Shown: positions 1 through 9,075 of the stretch, piece after piece | Position numbering within the stretch: position 1 is the stretch's first letter | Layout: each line of letters opens with the position of its first letter | Assembly: GCF_016811915.1 (NCBI RefSeq) | Contig: NZ_CP069127.1 | Coordinates: 2,269,001-2,333,000, forward strand | Origin: Brevibacillus choshinensis | Lineage (GTDB): Bacteria > Bacillota > Bacilli > Brevibacillales > Brevibacillaceae | Length of the DNA: 64,000 nt | Direction of reading: 5' to 3' | Translations under genes and position numbers: made by a program | The notes under the pieces: generated by a model | The model's input: only the letters and a program-made list of their open reading frames with translations | Databases searched by the model: none | Told to the model about the DNA's origin: nothing

Positions 1-612
1 CTATTTGTCATCATGTCCGTCTTGCTCATTATTCTTCCCGGTCCGGATACGGGATTGGCGACGCAAAATACCATTGCCTACGGAAAAAAGGGAGGCTTTC
101 AAACGGTTTTCGGCATCTCAACCGGTTTGATCGTGCACACGCTGGCGGCCGTATTTGGACTTTCCGCCATGATTGTCAAGTCGGCCGTCTTGTTTTCCTT
201 TTTTAAATACGTCGGTGCCGTCTATTTGATTTATTTGGGAATCACCTCGCTCTGGTCCCTGCGGAAAAAGAATGGGGATACCCAGAGCGATATACCCGCG
301 AAATACAAGCATAAGTCGCCTTTTCGCCAAGGGTTTTTAACCAATCTGCTCAATCCCAAGGTAGCTGTATTCTTCCTGACCTTCTTGCCGCAGTTTTTGA
401 CCGCGGGAACGAAACCATTTTTGCAATTTCTCGGCATGGGCATGACGTACACCATTCTTACCATTCTGTGGTTCGTCCTGTACGTATCGTTCATCAATTA
501 CATTCGGACGTGGATGAAAAAGCCTTCCACACAGCGGGCCATTCAAGGGATTTCTGGGTTTGTGCTTGTAGGCTTTGGGATCAAGCTCGCCTTTGAAAAA
601 GCCCCAAGCTAA
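1..612 (+). CDS. LysE/RhtB family amino-acid exporter (5' end outside window)
   Basis: Integral membrane exporter of the LysE/RhtB superfamily, which effluxes amino acids or their analogues. The frame is open from base 1 (Leu-Phe-Val-Ile before the first ATG at 13), and the family hallmark PGPDT lies only about 10 residues after that ATG, so the real start is probably upstream of the window. About five or six hydrophobic segments are visible, with a basic loop rich in Lys/Arg in the middle and a conserved LNPK motif before the second half. Substrate cannot be told from sequence. It ends just before a bidirectional terminator shared with the convergent carboxypeptidase. Confidence 0.85.
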   Translation, partial: LFVIMSVLLIILPGPDTGLATQNTIAYGKKGGFQTVFGISTGLIVHTLAAVFGLSAMIVKSAVLFSFFKYVGAVYLIYLGITSLWSLRKKNGDTQSDIPAKYKHKSPFRQGFLTNLLNPKVAVFFLTFLPQFLTAGTKPFLQFLGMGMTYTILTILWFVLYVSFINYIRTWMKKPSTQRAIQGISGFVLVGFGIKLAFEKAPS

Positions 613-653
613 AGTAGATCTTGCAAGAAGATGTACATTCACTTTGGTATCGT

Positions 654-685
654 AAAAAGCGCTCCTCGTTTGAGGAACGCTTTTT
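654..685. terminator. Bidirectional intrinsic terminator between LysE gene and M32 carboxypeptidase
   Basis: Arms AAAAAGCG and CGCTTTTT enclose a further TCCTC/GAGGA pairing, so U-rich tails form on both strands. It serves the two convergent genes. Confidence 0.8.
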
Positions 686-695
686 GCAGGAGAGC

Positions 696-2216
696 TTACA
701 GCTTGTAGATGGCGGAGTATTTTTTCTCCAGGTAATCCATCAGATACGTTGCGTTCGTACCCTCGCCAGTGATGGCCAGAACCAGCTCTTTCGGGCTCTT
801 CATTTTCCCGTATTGGTGAATGTTTTCTTTCAGCCATTCACGAATCGGACCAAATTCGCCTTTTTCGATCAAATCTTCGTAGTCATTGATTTGCTGCTGC
901 ATGACGTGGGCAAACTGAGCAGCATACACGTTGCCCAAAGAGTAGGTAGGGAAGTAGCCAAAGCTGCCGCCAGACCAGTGAACGTCCTGCAAAACACCCA
1001 GCGTATCATTCGGAGGAACGACACCCAAATACTCTTTCATTCTATCGTTCCAGATCGTTGGCAGATCAGCGACTTCGATCGTCCGGTTGATCAGGCCTTT
1101 TTCGATTTCGTAGCGGATCATGACGTGCAGATTGTAGGTCAATTCGTCTGCTTCGGTACGGATGTAAGAAGGGGTGACCACGTTGATGGCGCGGTAGAAC
1201 GAATCTACGCTGACTCCGTCAAACTGGGCAGGGAATGCTTTTTGCAGGTCGCTGTACAGACCGTTCCAGAATGGCAGACTACGTCCCACCATGTTTTCCC
1301 AGAAGCGAGATTGCGACTCGTGGATGCCCATGGATGTTCCGTCACAGAGAGGCGTGAACAGCAGCTGCGGATTGATGTTTTGCTCGTACATGGCGTGTCC
1401 TGCCTCATGGATGCAGCTGAACAGCGCAGAGTTGAATTCGTTTGCGTCATAGCGGGTCGTGATGCGCACGTCTCCAGGATTGAAGGACGTGCAGAACGGG
1501 TGAACGCTGCGGTCCATGCGTCCTGCCTGGAAGTCGTAGCCGATGCGCTCCAGGACAAAGCGGCTGAACGCCTCTTGCTCACCGATCGGGAAATGTCTTT
1601 TCAAGAAGGACGTGTCAGGCTTGTTCGGTGAATCTGCGATAGCGGATACGAGCTTCACTGTTTTCTCACGCAGCGTGGCAAAGATGGGATCCAGCTGATC
1701 GACCGTCATGCCAGGCTCGTACAGATCGAGAAGGGTGTTGTACTTGTTCTTCCCGTCGTGACCCCAATACTCGATGAACTCGAGCTGGAAGTTGACGATT
1801 TTCTCCAGGTAGGGCTGGAACATGGAGAAATCATTTTTCTCGCGCGCTTCTTCCCAGATGGTTTCTGCTTGCGAAGTCAGGATGACGAACTCCTGGTATT
1901 TGGCGGCAGGAATCTGTTTATTTCGGTCAAATTCCTTTTTGCATTCGAGCACGGTGTGGCGAGTTACTTCGTCGAGTGCTTCCAGTGCGGAAGGCTCGCT
2001 CAGTGTCTCCAGATAATCTTCCATCTCTTTTGAGGTAGCCAGCTTGAATTGTTCGCCTGCCAGTGTTCCAATGACTTCGGAACGGGCTTCCATTCCTTTT
2101 CGAGGCGCTTGGGTCGCTTTGTCCCAATGAAGGACGGCGAGTGCCTGATTGTAGCTCGTCATCTTTTTCACGAAGTCACGAAAAGCGGTTGCACGTGATT
2201 CCAGATTGGTCGTCAT
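696..2216 (-). CDS. M32 family metallocarboxypeptidase (Taq type)
   Basis: Cytosolic zinc carboxypeptidase of family M32, removing C-terminal residues from peptides. The protein is 506 residues, normal for the family (about 500). The zinc motif HEAGH is at residues 270-274 (His270, Glu271, His274), followed by a long helical C-terminal half with the typical GIHESQSRFWEN block that supplies the third zinc ligand. The ATG start is preceded by AGGAGGGA at good spacing. The gene stands alone, convergent with the LysE gene and divergent from prfC. The long plus-strand frame over 621-1631 is a shadow of it. Confidence 0.93.
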   Translation of the reverse strand: MTTNLESRATAFRDFVKKMTSYNQALAVLHWDKATQAPRKGMEARSEVIGTLAGEQFKLATSKEMEDYLETLSEPSALEALDEVTRHTVLECKKEFDRNKQIPAAKYQEFVILTSQAETIWEEAREKNDFSMFQPYLEKIVNFQLEFIEYWGHDGKNKYNTLLDLYEPGMTVDQLDPIFATLREKTVKLVSAIADSPNKPDTSFLKRHFPIGEQEAFSRFVLERIGYDFQAGRMDRSVHPFCTSFNPGDVRITTRYDANEFNSALFSCIHEAGHAMYEQNINPQLLFTPLCDGTSMGIHESQSRFWENMVGRSLPFWNGLYSDLQKAFPAQFDGVSVDSFYRAINVVTPSYIRTEADELTYNLHVMIRYEIEKGLINRTIEVADLPTIWNDRMKEYLGVVPPNDTLGVLQDVHWSGGSFGYFPTYSLGNVYAAQFAHVMQQQINDYEDLIEKGEFGPIREWLKENIHQYGKMKSPKELVLAITGEGTNATYLMDYLEKKYSAIYKL

Positions 2217-2392
2217 GGAGTCCCTCCTGATATGATTTTGGTATGTACTTCCAGCATACAGTCAAAAAATTTTTACTAATACACATTATAACGTTTTCAA
2301 CAAAAAATACTAGGTGGATGCAGCACGCAAATGTCGGTATAATCGTAAGGAATAGATTGTGGATTCTTATTAGGAACGACAGGAGAATGAAG

Positions 2393-3991
2393 ATGAGTCA
2401 AACCAATCCCCAATGGGAGAATGAAATAGCGAAACGGCGCACCTTTGCCATCATCTCCCACCCGGACGCGGGTAAGACAACGATGACGGAAAAACTGCTT
2501 TACTACGGCGGAGCGATCCGTGAAGCTGGAATGGTAAAGGGACGGAAAAACTCCAAGCACGCTACGTCCGACTGGATGGAGATCGAGAAAAAGCGCGGAA
2601 TCTCCGTTACCTCTTCGGCAATGGACTTTGAATACAAAGGACATCATATCAACATTTTGGATACGCCTGGTCACCAGGACTTCAGTGAAGACACGTACCG
2701 TACACTGACCGCTGCAGACGCGGCTGTGATGATCATCGACGTGGCGAAAGGGGTGGAGGCGCAGACGATCAAGCTGTTCAAGGTCTGTCGGATGCGGGGA
2801 ATCCCGATCTTCACCTTCGTCAACAAACTGGACCGTCACGGGAAAGATCCATTCGAGCTGCTGGAAGAAATCGAGCGCGTACTGGGTATCCGTTCTTACC
2901 CAATGAACTGGCCGATCGGCATGGGCAGCTACTTCAGCGGGGTATACGACCGGATGAAATCACGCGTGGAGCTGTACCAGAACAATTCACAGCACGAGGA
3001 GATCTCCTTCTTCCCCGTAGAAGGTGCAGAAGACCCGTTGATTGGCGATCGCGTCGGTCAGGAGCTGTGGCAGCAGCTGCAGGATGAAGTCTCCCTGCTG
3101 GATGTAGCAGGTGACGATTACAACGAAGAGCTGATCGCAAAGGGAGAACTGACTCCTGTCTTTTTCGGCAGTGCGATCAACAACTTCGGGGTGCAGACCT
3201 TTCTGGACAACTTTTTGCAGATGGCGCCACCGCCTTCTCCGAAAAAAAGCAATGCCGGGTTGATCGATCCGTACTCCAATGCGTTCTCCGGCTTCATTTT
3301 CAAAATCCAGGCCAACATGAATCCTGCCCACCGTGACCGGATTGCGTTCCTGCGCATCTGCTCTGGAAAGTTCGAGCGGGGGATGTCCGTGAAGCACGTT
3401 CGTCTGGGGAAAGATATCAAGCTTGCTCAGCCTGTGCAGTTCATGGCGCAGGACCGTGAGATCGTCGAGGAGTCATTTGCGGGGGATGTCATCGGGTTGT
3501 TTGACCCGGGAATTTTCCAAATCGGCGATACACTCTGTGTCGGCCAGTCTTTTGAATACGAGGAAATGCCGCACTTCTCGCCGGAGTTCTTCTCCAAGGT
3601 CATGGTGAAAGACGCCATGAAGCACAAGCAATTCCAAAAAGGAATCATGCAGCTGACGGAAGAGGGAACTGTGCAGCTGTTCCGGACCCATCCGATGGAA
3701 GAGCTGATCCTTGGCGTGGTAGGGGTACTCCAGTTTGAAGTACTGGAATACCGCCTGAAGGCCGAGTACGGCGTCGACATCATGCTTACCCGTATGCCTT
3801 ACCAGATCGCTCGCTGGCTCGAAGGCGAAAAAGCCGACATCGACGCGCTCAAAAACAAGATCGTCACAGATCGCTACGGCCGGCCGGTCATGCTTTTCGA
3901 AAGCGAGTATCAGCTGCGGGTCGCTATGGATAAATATTCGTCGATTAAATTCCATGAAAGCTCGCTGGGATTGAAATCGGTGCTTTCGTAA
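2393..3991 (+). CDS. prfC: Peptide chain release factor 3 (GTPase)
   Basis: Translational GTPase that removes RF1/RF2 from the ribosome after termination. The 532-residue product fits RF3 (529 in E. coli). G-motifs are visible: P-loop HPDAGKTT near residues 23-30, G3 DTPGHQDF near 92-99, G4 NKLDR near 146-150, followed by domain II and the RF3-specific C-terminal domain. The frame is open further upstream (from 2243), but AGGAG at 2381-2385 sits 7 bases before the ATG at 2393; the ATG at 2387 is too close to it. TATAAT at 2338-2343 is a plausible -10, though I see only a poor -35. Confidence 0.95.
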   Translation: MSQTNPQWENEIAKRRTFAIISHPDAGKTTMTEKLLYYGGAIREAGMVKGRKNSKHATSDWMEIEKKRGISVTSSAMDFEYKGHHINILDTPGHQDFSEDTYRTLTAADAAVMIIDVAKGVEAQTIKLFKVCRMRGIPIFTFVNKLDRHGKDPFELLEEIERVLGIRSYPMNWPIGMGSYFSGVYDRMKSRVELYQNNSQHEEISFFPVEGAEDPLIGDRVGQELWQQLQDEVSLLDVAGDDYNEELIAKGELTPVFFGSAINNFGVQTFLDNFLQMAPPPSPKKSNAGLIDPYSNAFSGFIFKIQANMNPAHRDRIAFLRICSGKFERGMSVKHVRLGKDIKLAQPVQFMAQDREIVEESFAGDVIGLFDPGIFQIGDTLCVGQSFEYEEMPHFSPEFFSKVMVKDAMKHKQFQKGIMQLTEEGTVQLFRTHPMEELILGVVGVLQFEVLEYRLKAEYGVDIMLTRMPYQIARWLEGEKADIDALKNKIVTDRYGRPVMLFESEYQLRVAMDKYSSIKFHESSLGLKSVLS

Positions 3992-3994
3992 AGG

Positions 3995-4028
3995 AAAGGG
4001 ACTCACGTTTGACGGTGAGTCCCTTTTT
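3995..4028. terminator. Intrinsic terminator after prfC
   Basis: A 12-bp perfect stem (AAAGGGACTCAC / GTGAGTCCCTTT) with an 8-base loop and a following T run. It also lies at the 3' end of the convergent acetyltransferase gene. Confidence 0.9.
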
Positions 4029-4034
4029 CCTCTT

Positions 4035-4574
4035 TCAATCGGTAGCAGCTCGTGAAGAGTCGTATACAAACAGTTTGAGCTCATTTGTGTCATTTGGCAT
4101 TTGAATGAGCCGCTCGAACCGCAGCCCGATTTTCTCCAGCAAGCGGCCAGAGGCGTGATTGTCCACATTGGTGATTGCCACTACCCGCGTCAGACCAACT
4201 TCCTGGCGGGCATATTGCATGACGGCTGCTGCCGCTTCATAGGCATAGCCTTTCGAGCGGTAGGGCGGGAGATAAGCAAATCCGATATCGACATCCTCCA
4301 GGCCATCCCGCTTGATGAGACCACAGAGCCCGATCGGCACATCGTCTTCTTTACGGGCTACGAGGTACAGACCGAAGCCGTATTTTTGGTACATCGCGAT
4401 TGCCCCGTTTGCAATGTAGGACCGAGCTTGCTCGACTGTCCGTACGCCGCGGTCTCCAATGAACTGGATCCAAGCGGGGTCATTGACGAGCTCAAGAATA
4501 AAAGCAGCATCGTCTTCTGTTTGATAGCGAAGATAGAGGCGTTCTGTTTCCAAAATGACCAAGGCAATCACCAT
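4035..4574 (-). CDS. GNAT family N-acetyltransferase (RimJ/RimL-like)
   Basis: Acetyl-CoA-dependent acetyltransferase of the GNAT fold. It opens with the RimJ-type pattern LETERLYLRYQTEDDAAFI and carries a DIGFAYLPPYRSKGYAYEA motif A region that binds acetyl-CoA, then the NxxS-type ASGRLLEKIGLRFE motif. The substrate (protein N-terminus or small molecule) cannot be inferred. The frame extends to 4622, but the family homology begins near 4574. The exact start is uncertain: ATG 4574, a GTG or a TTG a few codons downstream all lie close to a weak GAGG. Confidence 0.8.
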   Translation of the reverse strand: MVIALVILETERLYLRYQTEDDAAFILELVNDPAWIQFIGDRGVRTVEQARSYIANGAIAMYQKYGFGLYLVARKEDDVPIGLCGLIKRDGLEDVDIGFAYLPPYRSKGYAYEAAAAVMQYARQEVGLTRVVAITNVDNHASGRLLEKIGLRFERLIQMPNDTNELKLFVYDSSRAATD

Positions 4575-4724
4575 CCTCAAATGACTGTGAGTTACTCCCA
4601 TACATAATGTACGGCAAGCCATTTTGATTTTCCTCTAGCAAGTTATTTTCTTTATCCTATTTGGACGACTCTCCTCATATATTGGGACAAAGACGGTACC
4701 ACCCAAGGAGAGGAGGAGAATGCC

Positions 4725-5885
4725 TTGAGGGTTCTCCTGTTTGTCGTGTTATTTCTCGTTTCGTTTGATATGCACGCGCAGACGCCGCTGCTGGCGCCTT
4801 ATCTCAACATACTCGGGGTGTCTGCGGCGATGATCGGCTTTGTGCTGGGAGGATATGCCATCAGTAATCTCACAGGAAATCTGCTGGCGGGCCCCTTTTT
4901 GGACCGATACCCGAAAAAGTGGTTTATCGCCGGGGGACTGTTTCTTGCAGGGGTGATGTTGATCGGTCAAGGTGTGGTTCAGCACACGGGAGGCTTCTTT
5001 GCGTTTCGGCTCATGCTCGGCTTTTTAATGGCATTCGTTTCTCCCGCTTGTTCGGCGCTGCTCGGTGAGACAGGCAGGACGGCTGTCGAGCAGGGCCAAA
5101 TCATGGGGAAAAAGGGATTGGTGCTGACGTCAGCAGGGATTGTCTCACCCGCAGTCGGCAGCTTTCTAGCCGTACAGTTCGGTTACAGCCAATCGTTTAT
5201 CATTCTAGGCTACCTCATGATGATCGCAGGGGTGTTTGCATGGCTGGTCCTGCCGGTTAAAGTACCAGGAAGCGAACTGATCCCCGGACGAAGCAAGGCA
5301 CCAGTCAGAGGAAAAGGGAAGGGGAGCCTTTCAGCCGTCTTGGAAAATCGCTTGCTCTATCCCGCTTTTCTTGGCGGCTTTGCCATCATTTATGCGCAAG
5401 GGACCATTATTTACGAGGTTCCCCTGCTGATACAACGTCAAGGGCTTTCTCCGGCAGTGACTGGCGTGCTGTTCAGCCTCAAAGGTCTCGGTGCCCTCGC
5501 CATCCTCTGCCAGTTCTGGCTGTACAAGGTGTCTGTCGAGCAGCGGACATTCGCAGGCATCGGTGTCCTTAGTCTCTTGCTCTACACGATGGCGATCGGA
5601 GTAGCGATCCCGCTTCATCTCATGATGTTTTTGCTAGGGGCATGCTTCGGCATGTTGTTCCCGGCATTGGCTACGCTCCTGACGGTTCATTCTCCACGCG
5701 AGCTGTACGGCAGTGCGTTCAGTATCTATTCAGCGGTGCTTTCCATGGGAGCTGTGCTAAGTCCGATCATTGCAGGGCTTTTGGGGAACTGGCATCACTC
5801 GTATTTCATCGCGTTTTTCGTCACGGCAGGCGTATGCTTGGCAGGGGGGATTCATCGGCTCCTGCTGAGCGGAGTTCCGAGGTAA
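4725..5885 (+). CDS. MFS transporter, 12-TM type
   Basis: Major facilitator superfamily permease, probably a proton-driven exporter (386 residues, about 12 hydrophobic segments, central basic loop near residues 188-205). The loop-2 signature is seen as GPFLDRYPKK. The start is a TTG: the only nearby ATG (4720) is out of frame and stops at once, while AGGAGGAG at 4711-4718 stands 6 bases before the TTG. No neighbour hints at the substrate. Confidence 0.8.
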   Translation: MRVLLFVVLFLVSFDMHAQTPLLAPYLNILGVSAAMIGFVLGGYAISNLTGNLLAGPFLDRYPKKWFIAGGLFLAGVMLIGQGVVQHTGGFFAFRLMLGFLMAFVSPACSALLGETGRTAVEQGQIMGKKGLVLTSAGIVSPAVGSFLAVQFGYSQSFIILGYLMMIAGVFAWLVLPVKVPGSELIPGRSKAPVRGKGKGSLSAVLENRLLYPAFLGGFAIIYAQGTIIYEVPLLIQRQGLSPAVTGVLFSLKGLGALAILCQFWLYKVSVEQRTFAGIGVLSLLLYTMAIGVAIPLHLMMFLLGACFGMLFPALATLLTVHSPRELYGSAFSIYSAVLSMGAVLSPIIAGLLGNWHHSYFIAFFVTAGVCLAGGIHRLLLSGVPR

Positions 5886-5929
5886 TCCTTCACTCCAACT
5901 ATACGGGAGGCAAGCAGACCGGAGCATTC

Positions 5930-5961
5930 AAAAAGACCGCAGCTGGAAGCTCGGTCTTTTT
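5930..5961. terminator. Bidirectional terminator between MFS gene and DUF817 gene
   Basis: Stem AAAAAGACCG / CGGTCTTTTT with a 12-base loop, giving T runs on both strands between convergent genes. Confidence 0.85.
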
Positions 5962-5994
5962 GGTTTGGCTGGTCCGCCCTGTATCTGTTTTGCT

Positions 5995-6768
5995 TTAGTC
6001 TGAGCGGGAGATCCTGCTCTTTACGTGTTTGAGCTCAGCCACGATGATAAAGCTCACGATGACGAGCAAAAACCAGGAGCTGATTTTGCTGAGATGCACG
6101 ATTTCCCAGCCATCGCGCTGATTGGGATAGTACCAGGCGCCAAAAAAAGTGGCGATATTTTCGGCGATCCAGATAAAAAAGCCAATCAGAAAAAAAGCGA
6201 GTGGAAGCGGCATCCACAGTCGCTCCTCGGCTACGCGAAAATGAACGCGTGTACGCCAAAAGACTGGGAAAATAGCGAACATGAGAACCCAGCGCAGATC
6301 CACAGAGAAGTGGTGGGTGAAGAAGTTGAGATAGATCGCCGCTCCTAGCAGCATGGCCAGCCATGGCACAGGCCAGGCGGTCAGCGTGACATCTAGGCGT
6401 CGCCAAGCCTGACACAAGTAGCTGGCCACACTCGCGTACATGAATCCGCTGTAGAGAGGAACGCCAAAAATCTTGCTGTAGGCTTCTTCGGGATAACTCC
6501 AGGATCCCATGCGCACCTTGAACAGCTCCAAAGCCAGCCCGATCAGATGAAAAACCGTGATGACTTTCAACTCGTCCTTTGTCTCCAGGCCGCTCTTCAC
6601 CATGACCACCTGAAAGAAGAGGCAAAGGATAAGCAAGAGATCATACCTGCCGATTCCGGGGATGGTGGCAAATTTGGATATGGCGAGTGAAGCGAAGATA
6701 AACACCGGAAACAGGCAGGACATCGCCTCCTGATAGGCAAAGTGCAGCAGGAGGCGGATGGCGCGCAT
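5995..6768 (-). CDS. DUF817 family integral membrane protein
   Basis: Polytopic membrane protein (about 257 residues, roughly eight hydrophobic segments) matching the DUF817 family, whose function is unknown. Typical family stretches are visible: GSWSYPEEAYSKIFGVPLY in the first half and FGAWYYPNQRDGW near the C-terminus. The ATG at 6768 overlaps the TGA of the upstream sulfurtransferase by one base, so translation is probably coupled. The in-frame extension to 6831 lies inside that upstream gene and is not needed. Confidence 0.8.
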   Translation of the reverse strand: MRAIRLLLHFAYQEAMSCLFPVFIFASLAISKFATIPGIGRYDLLLILCLFFQVVMVKSGLETKDELKVITVFHLIGLALELFKVRMGSWSYPEEAYSKIFGVPLYSGFMYASVASYLCQAWRRLDVTLTAWPVPWLAMLLGAAIYLNFFTHHFSVDLRWVLMFAIFPVFWRTRVHFRVAEERLWMPLPLAFFLIGFFIWIAENIATFFGAWYYPNQRDGWEIVHLSKISSWFLLVIVSFIIVAELKHVKSRISRSD

Positions 6769-7613
6769 CACTTCTTGATGTCGTCCGCAGGAGTCGGACC
6801 GACTGCAACAGGCAGATCGTAGGAGCTCCAATCGCTCCAGCTGCCCGCGTAAAGCTTCGCATCCGTCCGTCCGGCAGCATGCAGCGCCAGGAGGTTCGTG
6901 CAGGCAGTCACACCCGATCCGCAGTAGACGATGATATCTTGATCAGCAAACGGGGCGATGCGCTCCTGCAGTCTTTCTACGGGAAGCATGGTCAGATCCG
7001 CATCGAGATTGTCTTTGTAAAAGAAGTGCCGGGCACCGGGAATGTGCCCGGCTTTCGGATCGAGCGGTTCCATCTCGCCGCGGTAGCGTTCGCCTGCCCG
7101 AGAGTCCAGCAACGCAGTTTCTGGACTTCTCTCCTGGACCGCTTGATTGCTGGCGAGCATCTCCGGGCGTACTCGCGGTGTAAAGGTGCGAGGCATGGGG
7201 GTGCGAACCTCTGCCGTGACCTCGTAGCCAGCTCGTTTCCAGGCTGCGTATCCACCGTTCAGGACAGCTGTCTTGTCGTGACCGAAATAGCGCAGGAGCC
7301 ACCAAAGACGGCCAGCCATCGACATTTCCTGATCGTCATAAGCGATTACTGTCGTATGCTCATCAATGCCTGCCTGCGATAGGAGGGCAGCGAATGCATC
7401 CGGCTCTGGCAGAGGATGGCGTCCGCCGTGCTCGCCTTTCGTGCCGGAGAGGTCACGGTTCAGATGGAAGTAGAGAGCACCAGGAATGTGATCCTGTTCA
7501 TACCCTTCAGCACCGGCTTCTGCGATGCTCAGATTGAATCGGCAGTCTACGATGACGAGATTGTCGTCATGAAGATGGTCGTGCAGCCATTGCGGCGTGA
7601 CGAGTGCTTGCAT
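6768..7613 (-). CDS. Thiosulfate/3-mercaptopyruvate sulfurtransferase (tandem rhodanese)
   Basis: Two-domain rhodanese of 281 residues that transfers sulfane sulfur from mercaptopyruvate or thiosulfate to an acceptor. The N-terminal rhodanese domain (about 1-140) lacks a catalytic Cys, while the C-terminal domain carries the loop VYCGSGVTAC near residue 235. The CGSGVT form is typical of mercaptopyruvate sulfurtransferases. ATG 7613 is preceded by AGGGAGAAG; the frame upstream to 7676 has no homology. First gene of a two-gene unit with the DUF817 gene. Confidence 0.9.
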   Translation of the reverse strand: MQALVTPQWLHDHLHDDNLVIVDCRFNLSIAEAGAEGYEQDHIPGALYFHLNRDLSGTKGEHGGRHPLPEPDAFAALLSQAGIDEHTTVIAYDDQEMSMAGRLWWLLRYFGHDKTAVLNGGYAAWKRAGYEVTAEVRTPMPRTFTPRVRPEMLASNQAVQERSPETALLDSRAGERYRGEMEPLDPKAGHIPGARHFFYKDNLDADLTMLPVERLQERIAPFADQDIIVYCGSGVTACTNLLALHAAGRTDAKLYAGSWSDWSSYDLPVAVGPTPADDIKK

Positions 7614-7709
7614 TCTTCTCCCTACTTTCACTTTTTTTCCTCCATCATAGCAGAAGACCAGTCCGATCGGGTACAATATTTAAGGGTTGGGGGAGGAAGG
7701 AGACATCTC

Positions 7710-8252
7710 ATGAAACGATTCATTCGCTATTTTCTGGAGGGCTTGCTGTACGTCATACCGTTGGCCGTGACGGTGTACATCCTGTATACCATCTTTGTCA
7801 CGATCGACAGCTGGCTCGGGCTTGGGATACCGGGAGTTGGATTCATTTTGACCATCATCGGGGTGACCGTGATCGGTTTTCTGGCTTCCAATGTGCTGAC
7901 ACGCGGTGTGCTGTCACTGGTATCCAAAGTATTTGAAAGAGTGCCTTTTATCAAATTGATCTATACCTCCATCAAGGATTTGATCGGAGCGTTTGTCGGA
8001 GAGAAGAAAAGCTTTGACAAACCGGTGCTGGTCACATTATCCAAGGATGGGAGCGCCAAAGCGATTGGCTTTATCACCAAGGAAAGCCTGGATGGATATG
8101 GTCTGGCTGATCACGTAGCCGTCTATTTTCCCCAGTCGTACAATTTTGCGGGTAATCTCTTGTTGTTTCCAAGCGAACAGGTTCAGCCGCTGGATGTGGA
8201 TAGCTCGGAAGCAATGGCATTTCTCGTGTCAGGTGGGGTTTCAGGAAAATGA
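7710..8252 (+). CDS. DUF502 family membrane protein
   Basis: About 180 residues with two N-terminal transmembrane helices (about 10-32 and 45-68) and a cytosolic C-terminal domain with the DUF502 pattern VPFIKLIYTSIKDLIGAF followed by a beta-rich part. The function of the family is not established. ATG 7710 is preceded by GGAGGAAGGAG. Its last four bases overlap the start of the next gene, so the two are co-translated. Confidence 0.85.
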   Translation: MKRFIRYFLEGLLYVIPLAVTVYILYTIFVTIDSWLGLGIPGVGFILTIIGVTVIGFLASNVLTRGVLSLVSKVFERVPFIKLIYTSIKDLIGAFVGEKKSFDKPVLVTLSKDGSAKAIGFITKESLDGYGLADHVAVYFPQSYNFAGNLLLFPSEQVQPLDVDSSEAMAFLVSGGVSGK

Positions 8253-8701
8253 TGAATTGCGATCAAGTAGAAATCGTAGCAGTAGATGCAGAAAACTGGT
8301 ACCCATGCTGCCAGCTGGAGGTAGCAAAGAGCCAAATCGGGCATATCGAAAGCAATGCCGTTTCCATTGCCCAATCGAAGTTTGAGCCGACACTCATGCC
8401 CTATGCCATTCTTTTGGATGGGGAAGTAGTGGGATTTCTCATGTTTAATTCTGTTCCTGAAGAATTGGATGGCTATTGGATCTACCGAATCATGGTGGAT
8501 CAGAACTATCAAAACAGAGGCATTGGCAAGCGTGCAGCCAGTCTGATGATTCAGGAAATGAAGAAGTTGCCAGGCGCCAAGCGGATCGTCGTCGGTTATC
8601 ATCCCGAGAACAAGGAGGCCCATCAGCTGTATGCCGGATTAGGCTTCGTCGATCGGGGAGACCGTTTCGGAAAAGAAATGGCAGTCGTGCTGGACCTGTA
8701 A
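8249..8701 (+). CDS. GNAT N-acetyltransferase, polyamine acetyltransferase-like
   Basis: GNAT enzyme of 150 residues resembling the spermine/spermidine acetyltransferase group (BltD/PaiA type). Acetyl-CoA motif A is visible as IMVDQNYQNRGIGKRA (about residues 81-96), followed by NKEAHQLYAGLGF near the C-terminus. The ATGA overlap with the DUF502 gene (8249-8252) indicates coupling. Polyamine specificity is a family-level guess, not shown by any residue here. Confidence 0.8.
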   Translation: MMNCDQVEIVAVDAENWYPCCQLEVAKSQIGHIESNAVSIAQSKFEPTLMPYAILLDGEVVGFLMFNSVPEELDGYWIYRIMVDQNYQNRGIGKRAASLMIQEMKKLPGAKRIVVGYHPENKEAHQLYAGLGFVDRGDRFGKEMAVVLDL

Positions 8702-8725
8702 ACGATGAGTTTTGATTCAGTCAAA

Positions 8726-8754
8726 AAAGGGATGTTCCACAGGAACATCCCTTT
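8726..8754. terminator. Intrinsic terminator after the GNAT gene
   Basis: A 13-bp perfect stem AAAGGGATGTTCC / GGAACATCCCTTT with a 3-base loop. A-runs on the left also make it usable from the minus strand. Confidence 0.85.
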
Positions 8755-8762
8755 GATTCGTT

Positions 8763-9008
8763 TTAGCTGCTGAAAAATCCACTGCGACTGCTGTGTCTTC
8801 TGCGGTAATGATGATGCCCGTATGTTTTGTGGCCGTGCTTCCAGAAGGGTCCGCGATGCTTGTAATCACTGCTGCTGTAGCGTCGGTATCCATGACCGCC
8901 CATTCTCCATAGAAAGCTTGCTCCCTTTTTCAGCAGAGCTACTATGATGATAGCAGCAATGATGAACAGCACGAGTCCGATACCCAAAATGGTAAGTATG
9001 ACTGTCAT
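8763..9008 (-). CDS. Small membrane protein with basic His/Tyr/Arg-rich tail
   Basis: An 81-residue protein: one N-terminal transmembrane helix (about residues 2-28) followed by a strongly basic tail with many His, Tyr, Arg and Ser residues (GHKTYGHHHYRRRHSSRSG). I do not recognise a family. AGGAG stands 8 bases before ATG 9008; the ATG two codons upstream is too close. The tail composition suggests nucleic-acid, phosphate or metal contact, but this is a guess. Confidence 0.6.
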   Translation of the reverse strand: MTVILTILGIGLVLFIIAAIIIVALLKKGASFLWRMGGHGYRRYSSSDYKHRGPFWKHGHKTYGHHHYRRRHSSRSGFFSS

Positions 9009-9075
9009 CCACATCTTCTCCTTGGCATTCGATCTACCTGGTTATACGGAGAAGGGGACGGCAGGTTTCAAAATG

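Noticed and set aside
621..1631. Long plus-strand open frame (336 codons) opposite the M32 carboxypeptidase
   Set aside because: Antisense to a clear 506-residue enzyme with an intact HEAGH motif; no ribosome site and no family pattern, so a shadow frame.
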